From contig VKHL01000159.1 of the NCBI GenBank assembly GCA_015146655.1, positions 1 to 63,427 of the forward strand: 63,427 nucleotides of DNA, in the 5' to 3' direction. How positions within the stretch are numbered: the first letter of the stretch is position 1; each line of letters begins with the position of its first letter. A program made the translations under genes and the position numbers. Below are positions 54,582 through 63,427 of this stretch, piece after piece. The notes under the pieces are model-generated. The model saw only the letters and a program-made list of their open reading frames with translations, was not told the origin of the DNA and made no database searches. Origin of the DNA: Ochromonas danica (Eukaryota > Sar > Chrysophyceae > Chromulinales > Chromulinaceae).

Positions 54582-56405
54582 ATGATCAACCCAGATTTTG
54601 ATCCTAGTGTAATAGCCTCTGAGGCAAAAGCTAAAGTTGAGAAAGATCCCTCCAGTGTTGAAGGTAGTACTGCAGACTGCAGTACATACAGTCTTCCTTT
54701 AGTCCCTCTCTTGTGTTTTCAATGCTATGCTCACCCATGTCACACTCACCATGTGTTCTACTTATTCTTTCTAGAGTGTCGCAATGTCTTCTTAGAGCAG
54801 ATATTTGACTGGTCAGACTATTACAACGAGTCTTGTTCCTCTGATCCAGAAGGTGTTGACAGTCAAGCCATGGCACAGTCTTTAGTGGAGCTTTGGCTAG
54901 CCTATGCTGATTTTGAAGCTAATCTAAGGCAATATAAGAAAGCTGTGGATGTCTATGAGAAGGCCATGGGTGATCCCATAGTGGGTCGAGTGGGACGTCT
55001 CTATCAAGCCTACGCTGACTATTGCCTTGCTCGAGGTCGACCTGGAGCAGCACAGAAAGCTTATCTTTCAGGTCTTTCGACACGAGATATGCCTAGAAAA
55101 GATAGTGATACCTTGTGGATGATGCTGTTGGGGTTAGTCCAGCAGGTCAATAAGAATGCTACACTGACCTTGTCAGAGCTGAGAGGTCTAGTAGCCAAAC
55201 AAGTGACAGAAGGGTCTCAGTTAGCACCACTACCTTCCTCTTCTAGTGATAGTAACACAACTTCTTCCTTGACTAATGATCGTCAGGGTGGTGTTGATTT
55301 TGCTTCAGACAATGCTGCCATGATGACATTGTCTGCTTCTAATGTGGTAGTGAAGGAGGAAGAGGAGGCAATGGTAACTTATATGGATGTCGCAGAAAGC
55401 AAGGAAGAGCAATGGCAGCCAGCAGACAATGTAGTTTCCACCAACTCCATAAGCCTTGAGAAGTTGTTGGAGGAAGACAATTTGGATGGTGTGGCGGGGC
55501 TGACTCCAGAGCAGATAGTGCGTGCTTATCGCTTGCGCCCACTGATGCTCTTCGTGGCGCCTCACAAAGAGCCTCTAGTCTCAGGATTGTCTGCACTGGA
55601 GGAAGGTGAGAAAGCAGCCTTGGAAGCATTCTTACAGAGTCCACTCTCTCTTAAATCGGAAATGCTAAGTGCGCGCACGAATCATATTTTGGATGTATTG
55701 GAAGGACTTTGGTATGCTCAAGCTCTGAAAGAACGACACTTTGATATGTGGATCGTGCAGATGAATGAATTACACAAACAGCAAGAAGCTGTGGCCTCTG
55801 AGGTAAGACGACAGAAAGTACTGACTGATGACTGACTAACTGGCTGCTGCTGACTCACATGTTGTGTTGCTATCATACACTGTGTACTGTACATTTCTTA
55901 TTAGGGGGAGAGAAAGAGACTAGCCAGTCGCAGTGCTGTACAGAGAGAGCTATTGCATGCTCTTATCAATAAAACACTTTTCTCACTCTTGATTGAACAG
56001 GAAAGAGTGTTAGCAGGTTTACACTTTCCTCGATTTAATGAAGTTTTCACACAAACCTTAGAGTCTGCCGCTCGTAGTCATATGACTGCTTCATCCTCTT
56101 CCTCTGCTGCTGCTTCTTCTCTTCCGATGTCATTCTTCGATAACATGATTGCTGCTGAGTTAAGTCAACAACGTCGTCTGGTCTGTGCATTACTTTCTTT
56201 GCGCTTGCTTGCCCCTATTTCTGTGCCAGGACCGCGACTAGTTCGTGCCATGTCAACCGAATCCGATGCTGCAGACTCATTAGGTGGAGAAGATGGCAAT
56301 CATGATGGAAAGAAATTGCGCAAACGTCGGCGATCAGTTCTTCCGCAAGGATATGGTTTCGCGTCAGGTTCAGTGGGAGGCGAAGAAGAAGACAATAGGA
56401 TGTAG
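54582..56405 (+). CDS. HAT/TPR-like repeat protein, function unknown
   Basis: Three exons, 54582-54663, 54775-55802 and 55905-56405, give 536 residues. Residues about 50-160 contain helical pairs of the HAT/TPR kind: LWLAYADFEANLRQYKKAVDVYEKAM and then LYQAYADYCLARGRPGAAQKAYL (quoted in parts: 'LWLAYADFE', 'AVDVYEKA', 'LYQAYADYC'). HAT repeats are common in RNA-processing factors. A Ser/Thr/Asp-rich linker, a conserved-looking helical part (LTPEQIVRAYRLRPLM) and a C-terminal region with a basic motif (KLRKRRRS) follow. Intron 1 (111 nt) keeps the frame with no stop, so the simple reading without splicing would add 37 hydrophobic residues. I assign no function. Confidence 0.75.
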
Positions 56406-56854
<449 letters not shown>

Positions 56855-58399
56855 TCACAGAGACTTTAAATCATTCAACAAACTATCCAAGTCATCTTCC
56901 CCTCCCAGCGTGTCATCATTTTCATCGTGATAGTCGATATCATGGGAGAGGGCAGAGGGCAGAGAGGCGGTAGTGATGGTAGAAGGCGGAACAATACTAC
57001 CTTCTAATAGAAAAGAAGGTGGTGGTCCAGTAGAGATCGTTGAGGTAGCACTTCGACCTTCATCTTCATCCATTAGGAAAGCATCGCAACGTGGCCATTT
57101 GACTTCAAGATTACCTCCTCCTGTTAACTTTCTCCATAGACCATTATATTGGAAGACATCATTATCTCGTTGTAATTGATGCATGACTTCACGATTACTA
57201 TTATAAATCATCTGTCCTGTGACATGAGTACGTGTTTTCATTTCTCTTTTCCATTGACTATGTACTGTGCCAGTACTTGATGATGACGTATCCATCACTT
57301 TCTTCCAGACAGTGAATTGTTCTTCTTGTTTGGTCATTTTCAATTGATTTTGTTCATCTGCTTCCTTTTGCATAATTTCTAATCGTTTAGATAAAATGAG
57401 ATTTGCTTTCATTTCTTCATCTTCTTTTTGTTCTCGTTGTTCTCGTTTGAGTTTTCTTTTATTCAAAGCAAGATGAATCTTCTCATAATATTGTTCTTCT
57501 TGTTTGACTCGTACTTTACGTTCTCTTTCTAATTTCTTTTGATTTACTTCTCTTTCTTCTGCTAGTAATGCTTCATAGAGTGTTCGATAACAATCTGGAT
57601 CATGTACAAGATCAAGAATTGGTTTTCTCTTAGCGACTAAGATTTGATTATCTCGTCGAACTTTCGCACCATGTGCTAATAACATTTCAATAATCTCTAA
57701 ATCTTGATTCATAGCAGCATGATCAATGGCAGAGAATCCCCCTTTATCAATATTATTGGCATCAGCTCCATTTTCAAGAAGATATTCCACCATTTGTAAT
57801 TGAAGCTTCCGTCGATCAGGTGAGTGTTTCATCATGATGATGAGATCAAGAGGAGTGACTCCCATCTCATTAGTGACATTAATCACAGCACCAGCACGAC
57901 GAAGCATTTTCATTCCTAAGAGATGACCATTGCGTGCACACCAATGCATGGGAGTGTAATACAAATCCTCTGGATCTGGTAGGTTAGGGTTAATACGAGC
58001 ATTGAGAAGACTATGTAGTTCTAAATGATTTAACACAGGTCGTGCACATTCATTAATTAAAGCGACATCAAATCCTGCTTTATTATAAGGTGGACCATAG
58101 TTAATTACAGCTCGTACTAACACTTTACCACCTTTCCTTGCTACACGATGAAGAGAAGACAGAAACCCTCCTTTCCTATCTCCTTGAGTTGAGGTTTTCT
58201 CAGAGGATGTGAAATCATCATCTGTCTCAGAGAAATCTCCTCCCCAGTCATCACTGCTATTGTTACTGCTGTTGTTGCTAATGTCTGTGTTCATTGATCG
58301 TTGAGATGTGTCTTTCTTTTTCAAAGTTAACTTCTCTGCGATCATCTGAAAAGAGCTTGGACGACGTGTTGTTGATGTATTTGTTGTTGTTGTTTTCAT
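56855..58399 (-). CDS. Ankyrin-repeat coiled-coil protein
   Basis: A single-exon protein of 514 residues. The N-terminal 90 residues are Thr/Ser/Asn and Asp rich. Three to four ankyrin repeats follow at about residues 125-275: YTPMHWCARNGHLLGMKMLR, GVTPLDLIIMMKHS, MVEYLLENGADANNIDKGGF and AIDHAAMNQDLEIIEMLLAH. Then comes a long charged coiled coil rich in Glu, Lys and Arg (about 285-390), a short Trp-containing region, and an acidic tail. This layout recurs in flagellar and basal-body proteins of protists, but no specific family is recognised. It starts 275 bp from the divergent metal-transporter gene. Confidence 0.85.
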   Translation of the reverse strand: MKTTTTNTSTTRRPSSFQMIAEKLTLKKKDTSQRSMNTDISNNSSNNSSDDWGGDFSETDDDFTSSEKTSTQGDRKGGFLSSLHRVARKGGKVLVRAVINYGPPYNKAGFDVALINECARPVLNHLELHSLLNARINPNLPDPEDLYYTPMHWCARNGHLLGMKMLRRAGAVINVTNEMGVTPLDLIIMMKHSPDRRKLQLQMVEYLLENGADANNIDKGGFSAIDHAAMNQDLEIIEMLLAHGAKVRRDNQILVAKRKPILDLVHDPDCYRTLYEALLAEEREVNQKKLERERKVRVKQEEQYYEKIHLALNKRKLKREQREQKEDEEMKANLILSKRLEIMQKEADEQNQLKMTKQEEQFTVWKKVMDTSSSSTGTVHSQWKREMKTRTHVTGQMIYNSNREVMHQLQRDNDVFQYNGLWRKLTGGGNLEVKWPRCDAFLMDEDEGRSATSTISTGPPPSFLLEGSIVPPSTITTASLPSALSHDIDYHDENDDTLGGEDDLDSLLNDLKSL

Positions 58400-58673
58400 T
58401 CTCTATTGCTTCTCATATAGTCTGACACCTTGTCAATGATGATGTGAGAGAAAGACAAAAACTGTTTGTCAGGCCGTTTCGCACGGATCAAGCAGAAAAC
58501 TGTTTTTCACTCCCAACGAAGAAAAAGCAAGGCAGAAGATTGAAAGCAGTTTTTGAGATCGAAAAGCTGTTTCTCCGTCTGATATGGGAAGGCAAACCAA
58601 ACCAGTCAGTCAGTCAATCAGCAGTCAGCGGTGGTATTGCAAACACAAAACAGAAAGACAGACAGACAAGTCC
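58400..58673. promoter_or_regulatory. Divergent promoter region, ankyrin and metal transporter genes
   Basis: 274 bp between the chosen starts. The transporter frame is open upstream to an ATG at 58584, but the 30 extra residues would hide the signal peptide, so the region is treated as non-coding. Confidence 0.45.
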
Positions 58674-59771
58674 ATGTTGCGAAGGACTGGGTCATCACTA
58701 TTCTATTTCATCTTCCTTATCTCCTTGGCTTCTTTTCTTGTCCATGAAGCTGATGGGTTTGCAAGTCCAAGACGTCTACTAACAACAATGCCTTTGCCTT
58801 GTCGCCAGCAACATCGGCAACATCAGCAACAGCATGTGTCGTCCACGTGGCCATCGACACGGTCATCATCATGGTCAACATCACGAGACAGGAGCAGCAT
58901 CTTGTTCTCGACTGCCTCTGCCACTGCTGCCACAACAGCTCTCCTGCAGTCAGCAGCCTCAGCCTCAGCCTCATCATCTCCAGCTGCTGCTATTCTCAAC
59001 AAGCTGGGCGCTGTGACAGCCATCTCCGGTGCCTTGGCTTTGCTGCAGTCCGTCACTTCCTCCACCACTATTGGAGGTCTATTAGCAGGGGCCCTGCATG
59101 CCATCTCTGGACCTGACCATCTCGCTGCCCTTCTCCCTGCCAGTGTGGGCAAGAGTGGTCGACATGGTCTGCGCATGGGCGCTGTCTGGGGAGTAGGCCA
59201 TGGCATCGCTGCCGTCGCTATTGGTGGTGCTGCTTTCTTCTTGAAAGGTCGCCTAGCCAAACAGTTCGCCTTCTTGGAGAAGATCTCTAACCTAGCAGGC
59301 TCTGTGGTAGGAGGAAGTCTTGTGCTGATTGGACTATTAGGTATGAAGGAAAGCCTCGAAGAAGGCGCGGGTCAGCATAGCCAAGAGGAAGAGCATCAGC
59401 TGGAAAGCATCGATCAGTCATCAGGACAAGGCAGTAGCAAAGGTCGACAACAAAGTGCTGGTCGTGCTAATCTCGCTCTTGTTGCCAATGGCATCTTGCA
59501 CGGCTTCTCTTGGGATGGCGTGCCAAGCATTGCCCCGGCCATGGCAGTCAAGACCTGGCAAGCTGCCTTGGCCTACTTGTTGGCCTATGCTCTGGGCACA
59601 ATCGTTGCTATGGGCTCTACCGCAGGGGCAGCAGGCGCGCTGTCTACTCGGCTAGGCAAGTGGACAGACAATCCAGATCTGCCGCGCAAGTTGTCCTTCG
59701 CCTCTTCTCTTCTCGCCGTGGCCATCGGATTCTTCTGGATTGCCCAGGCGCTGCTCGGGAGGCACCATTGA
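58674..59771 (+). CDS. Plastid NiCoT/UreH-type metal transporter
   Basis: Membrane protein of 365 residues, single exon. The start at 58674 exposes a signal peptide (residues 6-27) ending ADG, followed by FASPRR, the ASAFAP-like plastid junction, and then a Ser/Thr/Gln/His-rich transit region to about residue 95. The membrane domain has HAISGPDHLAAL, the H-x4-DH signature of nickel/cobalt permeases, then GVGHGIAAVAIGG and, after an acidic Gln/His loop, NGILHGFSWDGVPS. Six or so membrane helices are evident. Plants have a plastid relative of this UreH-like group. Nickel, cobalt or manganese are candidate ions; the family does not settle it. Confidence 0.88.
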   Translation: MLRRTGSSLFYFIFLISLASFLVHEADGFASPRRLLTTMPLPCRQQHRQHQQQHVSSTWPSTRSSSWSTSRDRSSILFSTASATAATTALLQSAASASASSSPAAAILNKLGAVTAISGALALLQSVTSSTTIGGLLAGALHAISGPDHLAALLPASVGKSGRHGLRMGAVWGVGHGIAAVAIGGAAFFLKGRLAKQFAFLEKISNLAGSVVGGSLVLIGLLGMKESLEEGAGQHSQEEEHQLESIDQSSGQGSSKGRQQSAGRANLALVANGILHGFSWDGVPSIAPAMAVKTWQAALAYLLAYALGTIVAMGSTAGAAGALSTRLGKWTDNPDLPRKLSFASSLLAVAIGFFWIAQALLGRHH

Positions 59772-60032
59772 AGCTAAACTGCTAGACTGCTAGACTAGAC
59801 CAGACTAGGTAGACTAGACTAGGTACTGTACTGTACTGTAGCATACTAGATTGTACTAGTTGATGATGAAGATGAAGATGATGATGGTGATGTGATATGA
59901 TAATTAGTTAGTTAGGTGGGTAGGTGGTAGACTAGTAGGCCAATGGTCAAGAGCTAACTTTACTTTACTTTACAGTGTGATGGTCTCCAAGGTAGTCTAG
60001 AGGTTAGGGTTAGACTACTAGCAACAACTAGT
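59772..60032. other. Convergent intergenic region with short CTAGA repeats
   Basis: About 260 bp between two 3' ends. From about 59777 to 59850 a degenerate repeat of TAGACTAG and TACTG units is seen, of the kind produced by replication slippage. Confidence 0.7.
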
Positions 60033-63000
60033 CTAGAGGAATCCGAAGCATTGCTGCAGGTTTAAGGCGAGGGCTGGAGGGAAGAAGTCTGAGGGAAAGA
60101 CTGCCGCAGCGCTCAGACGAGACCGACCTGTGCTCTGCATATGACATAACATGACATAACATGATTAGCATTAGTTAGTGTGATAGACTATGACATAGCT
60201 AGTATGACTACTCACCGGTTGCTTGACTAGCAGTGCCTCGTCCCAAAGAGAGAGAAAGTTGAACACATCCCAGAAGAGCAGACCCTCCCCCTCCTCCTCC
60301 TCCTCCTGCTGCTGCTGCTCCTGCTGCACCTTCCCGCGTCGGCTTTCCACTACCTTCACTGCTGCAGAGAAAAAGTCTATTCCACTAATATACCGCGAGG
60401 AAAGTTCGTTGTCCATGGAGGTGGAGGTGGAGGAGGAGGTGCGGCACAAGTCCATCGCCTCCGCCACTCGCCCACGCCCCAATAGCCATTTGACCACCGC
60501 CACCTTCTCATTGAGACGCCATAGCATGTCCACTCCTGCTTGCCCCAGCAGAGAAGAGAGGTGCTGCCTGCTAGCCTTCTCCTCCTCCTCCTCCTCCTGC
60601 AGAGAGTCGGAGAACTGCAGCAGCACGAAGGCGACCTCCACCGCATCTGAGTAAAGGTTTAATCGCAATGCCTGGAGGATGGAATGGTAGTCTCCCGTGT
60701 AGAAGAGCAGGTGTAAGTGTAGCACGGAGAGGGAAGCACAGCGTGGCACCTCCTCCTCCTCCTGCTGCAGCGCTGCCATGTACCCGCCCAGCTGCCTCGC
60801 CCACAGGCTGAAGCCATCGCGACATCGCAATAAGAAAGGCACCCACACTAAGGCCACGAGCTCTGTCTGCGTGGTGAGCAAGTCTCCCTGTGGACTGCGA
60901 CGCAGCAGGAGGAGGTGGGTAGTGTCGTGCGTGTGTGTCATGGCTGCTGCTGCTCGGGTAGCACTTCTGCGGTAGTCCCTCGACAACGCGGAGGGGCGAT
61001 GGTGAAGCTCTTCTTGACGATCTTTCCAGGCTGCCACTCGCAATCCCAAGGCAGTGATCTCTGAGAAGAGCACGGAGGGAATGCCGAAGGGCTCGAGGGC
61101 TTCGCTACCCCACACCTCCTCCTCCTCCTCCTGCTCCAGCCACCCCAACACTCGCCCGCCACCTCCTCCTCCCCCTCCCCCTCCTACTCCTCCACGACCT
61201 GATGACCCTGTAGATCCTTTACGAGAGGAGGAAGACAGTCTGGCAGAGAAGATCTCGCTGAGACTAGCCCTGCGAGAGAGGTCAGCCCCTCCTCCTCCTC
61301 CTGCTACCCCCGCCATCCTGACCTCCTCTAACCGACGAAACTCTTCGCGATAAGGCTTCATCAAAGCTTCAGAATAGCTTTGTATTACAGCAGTGGCAGC
61401 TCTTTCTTCGAGGTGGTGGAGGAGGAGGCGGAGGAGGGAGAACTTGGCTAGTCGACTCATCGCCTCCGCCACACGATCACCTCCTCCTCCTCCTGCTCCT
61501 CGTGGCTTGCTGTGAGGAGCCTTAGCCTTGCTTGAGAGGCGATAGACTCGACCTCGTCGAGAGAGGAAGGCTACCTTCTCCTCAGGCGAGGCGGCCATCG
61601 CAGAGGCCAAGGCGGGCAAGTCGACGGCTAGGCGCCACAATTGACTAGTCCTCTCCCTCTCTACCCTCTCCCTCTCCCTCCCCATCTCTACCCTCTCCCT
61701 GTCCCTCTCAGTCCTCTCGATAGCCTCGCACTCGATGGCCAATCTCTCGCCAAGACAGCGACAGAGCGCAGGGAAGTAGAAGGCCAAGAAGACAGACCCA
61801 GTGCTAGTGCTAGTGTTAGTAGATAGTGTAGACCGGGTGTAGGAGGATAGTTGCGGTGTGTTGGAGGAGGAGGAGGATGATGATGATGATGAGGAGGAGG
61901 AGGGGTAAGACAGAAAGCGCAACGTGTTGATGTCTCTTAGGTCGGGAGGGAGAAGAGAAGAGCCCAGCACTGCTTGCCAATCCTTATCCTTGTCTTGGCT
62001 ATTGATGTTGATGTCTTTATCCTTCTTCTTCTCTCGTGATGAAGAGCTACCACCACTGACTCCCTCCTCCTCCTCCTCCTCATGCTGTGTCTTGCGCTCA
62101 TCTCGTCGAGTTAGTGTACAGCGAGCAAGTGCTTCCATGGAACCATTCCTCCTCTTCACAGGGCTTTGCAAGTCAAAGATCAACGACTGCTTCGAAGGTA
62201 GGTGGAGGAGGAGGAGGTTATCGAGTACCGAGATCCTCACAGAGGGCACGACTACCCCCAGAGAGAGTGAGAACAGCCTCGACACAACCGCAGCAGACGA
62301 AGAAGAAGAAGAAGAAGACGAGCAGCCAGACAGCTGGAAGGCGATGATAGCATCTCCTCCTCCTCCTGCTGCCTCACTCCCACTAGGGGAGTGTACAAGG
62401 AGGATAGCCTGGCCATAGATGGAGACCAAATGAATGCCTTCTCGATCTACCCCCGGGCCCAATTGGAAGGCTGGCATGCGGTCAGGAGGAGGTAGTTCAA
62501 GTGAAGGCATTGACGCTTTCTCAGTCTTGAGGAAGAATCCGTCCAGTTGCCACACCAGCTGTCTCTCTGTACTACCTCTGTCAGCACTACCCACCCCTGC
62601 ACTACCTCCCGCACTACCTCTCCCTGCACTACCACTACCACTACCACCACTACCAGTACTATGACTACCTAATGTCATGCCTAATAGTACAAGTCGATGA
62701 TGAGGATTGTACCAGAAGGTCATCGCAGGCTGTGAGATGACTCGAGACAGACGACACGTGGCTCTCTTACAACTGATCTTGAACAACTCCATGCCACTGG
62801 CCGTGACACAGATTAAGTCCTGGGAACCTCCTCCATGCTCACTCCAAAGCACTCCTTCGGATAGAATAGAGGCTCTGGTCTCGACTAACCAAGTCTTCCT
62901 AGAAGTGACATCGACCACTAAGAGAGAATTGGATGACGTCTGTATAGCAAGCAGTTCTTCATTTAATGACAGACGAGCTAAGAGAAGGTGAGAGGTTAAG

Positions 63001-63281
63001 TTACTCTTATGAAAGAGTAACTTCAAGGTAGGCTGTTCTTCTTCACACCATAAGGCATAGAAGTACCCATCTTCATGGAAGAGGAGCAGAGAATGAGAAG
63101 GATCGAACCAAAAGTGTTGCCAACTATCTTTTATTAGAATAGGAGATTGACTATATAAGACATTATCTACTTCAACTGTTGTTGTTGTTGTTGGCATTAT
63201 AGTATAGAATGATGATGATGATGATAAGCTTTGTGCTAGTATATCATTTAAAGTGTGATGGAGGAGATGTGGAGGTGACAT
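60033..63281 (-). CDS. RMC1: RMC1 (Mic1) homologue, MON1-CCZ1 regulator
   Basis: Subunit that works with MON1-CCZ1, the exchange factor for Rab7 in endosome maturation and autophagy. Two exons, 63281-60216 and 60134-60033, joined in phase 0, give 1055 residues. The N-terminal half resembles a WD-type propeller: FWFDPSHSLLLFHEDG, LLARLSLNEELLAIQTSS, TFWYNPHHRLVLLGMTL, LVSIYGQAILLV and VLDNLLLLHLPSKQSLIFDL, each with a counterpart in human RMC1. The C-terminal half holds the Mic1 domain, including LLGRGRVAEAMDLC and GIDFFSAAVKV. Large insertions of poly-Ser, poly-Glu and Gly-rich repeats (encoded by GGA and similar triplets) make it about 400 residues longer than the human protein. Confidence 0.78.
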
Positions 63282-63302
63282 ATTATTACAATGCGGGAGA
63301 GA

Positions 63303-63427
<125 letters not shown>

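Noticed and set aside
58584-58673. Upstream start of the metal transporter
   Set aside because: It would place 30 polar residues before the signal peptide and mask the plastid leader.

Overview
This is a nuclear genome segment from a unicellular eukaryote. Genes are broken by short GT-AG introns (about 50-150 nt where I could place both ends) and the standard genetic code fits (TAA, TAG and TGA all serve as stops). Two predicted proteins (14092-14553 and 58674-59771) begin with a signal peptide followed directly by Phe at the likely cleavage site, the ASAFAP-like pre-sequence of plastid proteins in algae with red-derived complex plastids. With fused ATP-citrate lyase, a UreD, a C1-FDX-type complex I ferredoxin and a PSP1-domain protein, I infer a stramenopile alga, perhaps chrysophyte-like. 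The lineage is an inference; the plastid leaders are seen directly.

Layout: 1-2334 holds no convincing gene, only simple and tandem repeats and one orphan ORF. 2335-15734: tryptophanase, an LRR protein, glucosidase II beta, a P4-ATPase flippase, ORMDL, a small plastid membrane protein and a Spg1/Tem1-like GTPase. 16199-17660: a piggyBac-type transposase gene with a spliced first exon. 18319-35778: CASP-like golgin, ATP-citrate lyase, an exostosin-type (GT47) transferase, GSK3, a patatin-like lipase, an unknown coiled-coil protein, C1-FDX-like ferredoxin, an SLC43-like MFS transporter and a GT61-like transferase. 35876-52863: proline-rich protein, PCGF-like RING protein, CNOT10-like TPR protein, UreD, CSN3, TSR2, a cyclic-nucleotide-dependent kinase, a PSP1-domain protein and centrin. 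53075-63281: DUF676 lipase, HAT/TPR-like protein, ankyrin protein, plastid NiCoT/UreH-type metal transporter and RMC1. The window ends inside an ATT microsatellite.

About 31 genes are packed tightly, with 23 of 30 neighbour pairs on opposite strands, so many share short divergent promoters or converge within about 100-450 bp. There is no operon-like pathway cluster. Recurrent themes are the secretory and endolysosomal system (flippase, ORMDL, golgin, glucosidase II, GT47, GT61, RMC1), lipid supply (ACLY, two lipases, ORMDL), nickel and urease biology (UreD and a Ni/Co-type transporter) and signalling (GSK3, PKG-like kinase, Spg1, centrin). Exon models were built by reading splice sites by eye and checking reading-frame phase; no transcript data were available.
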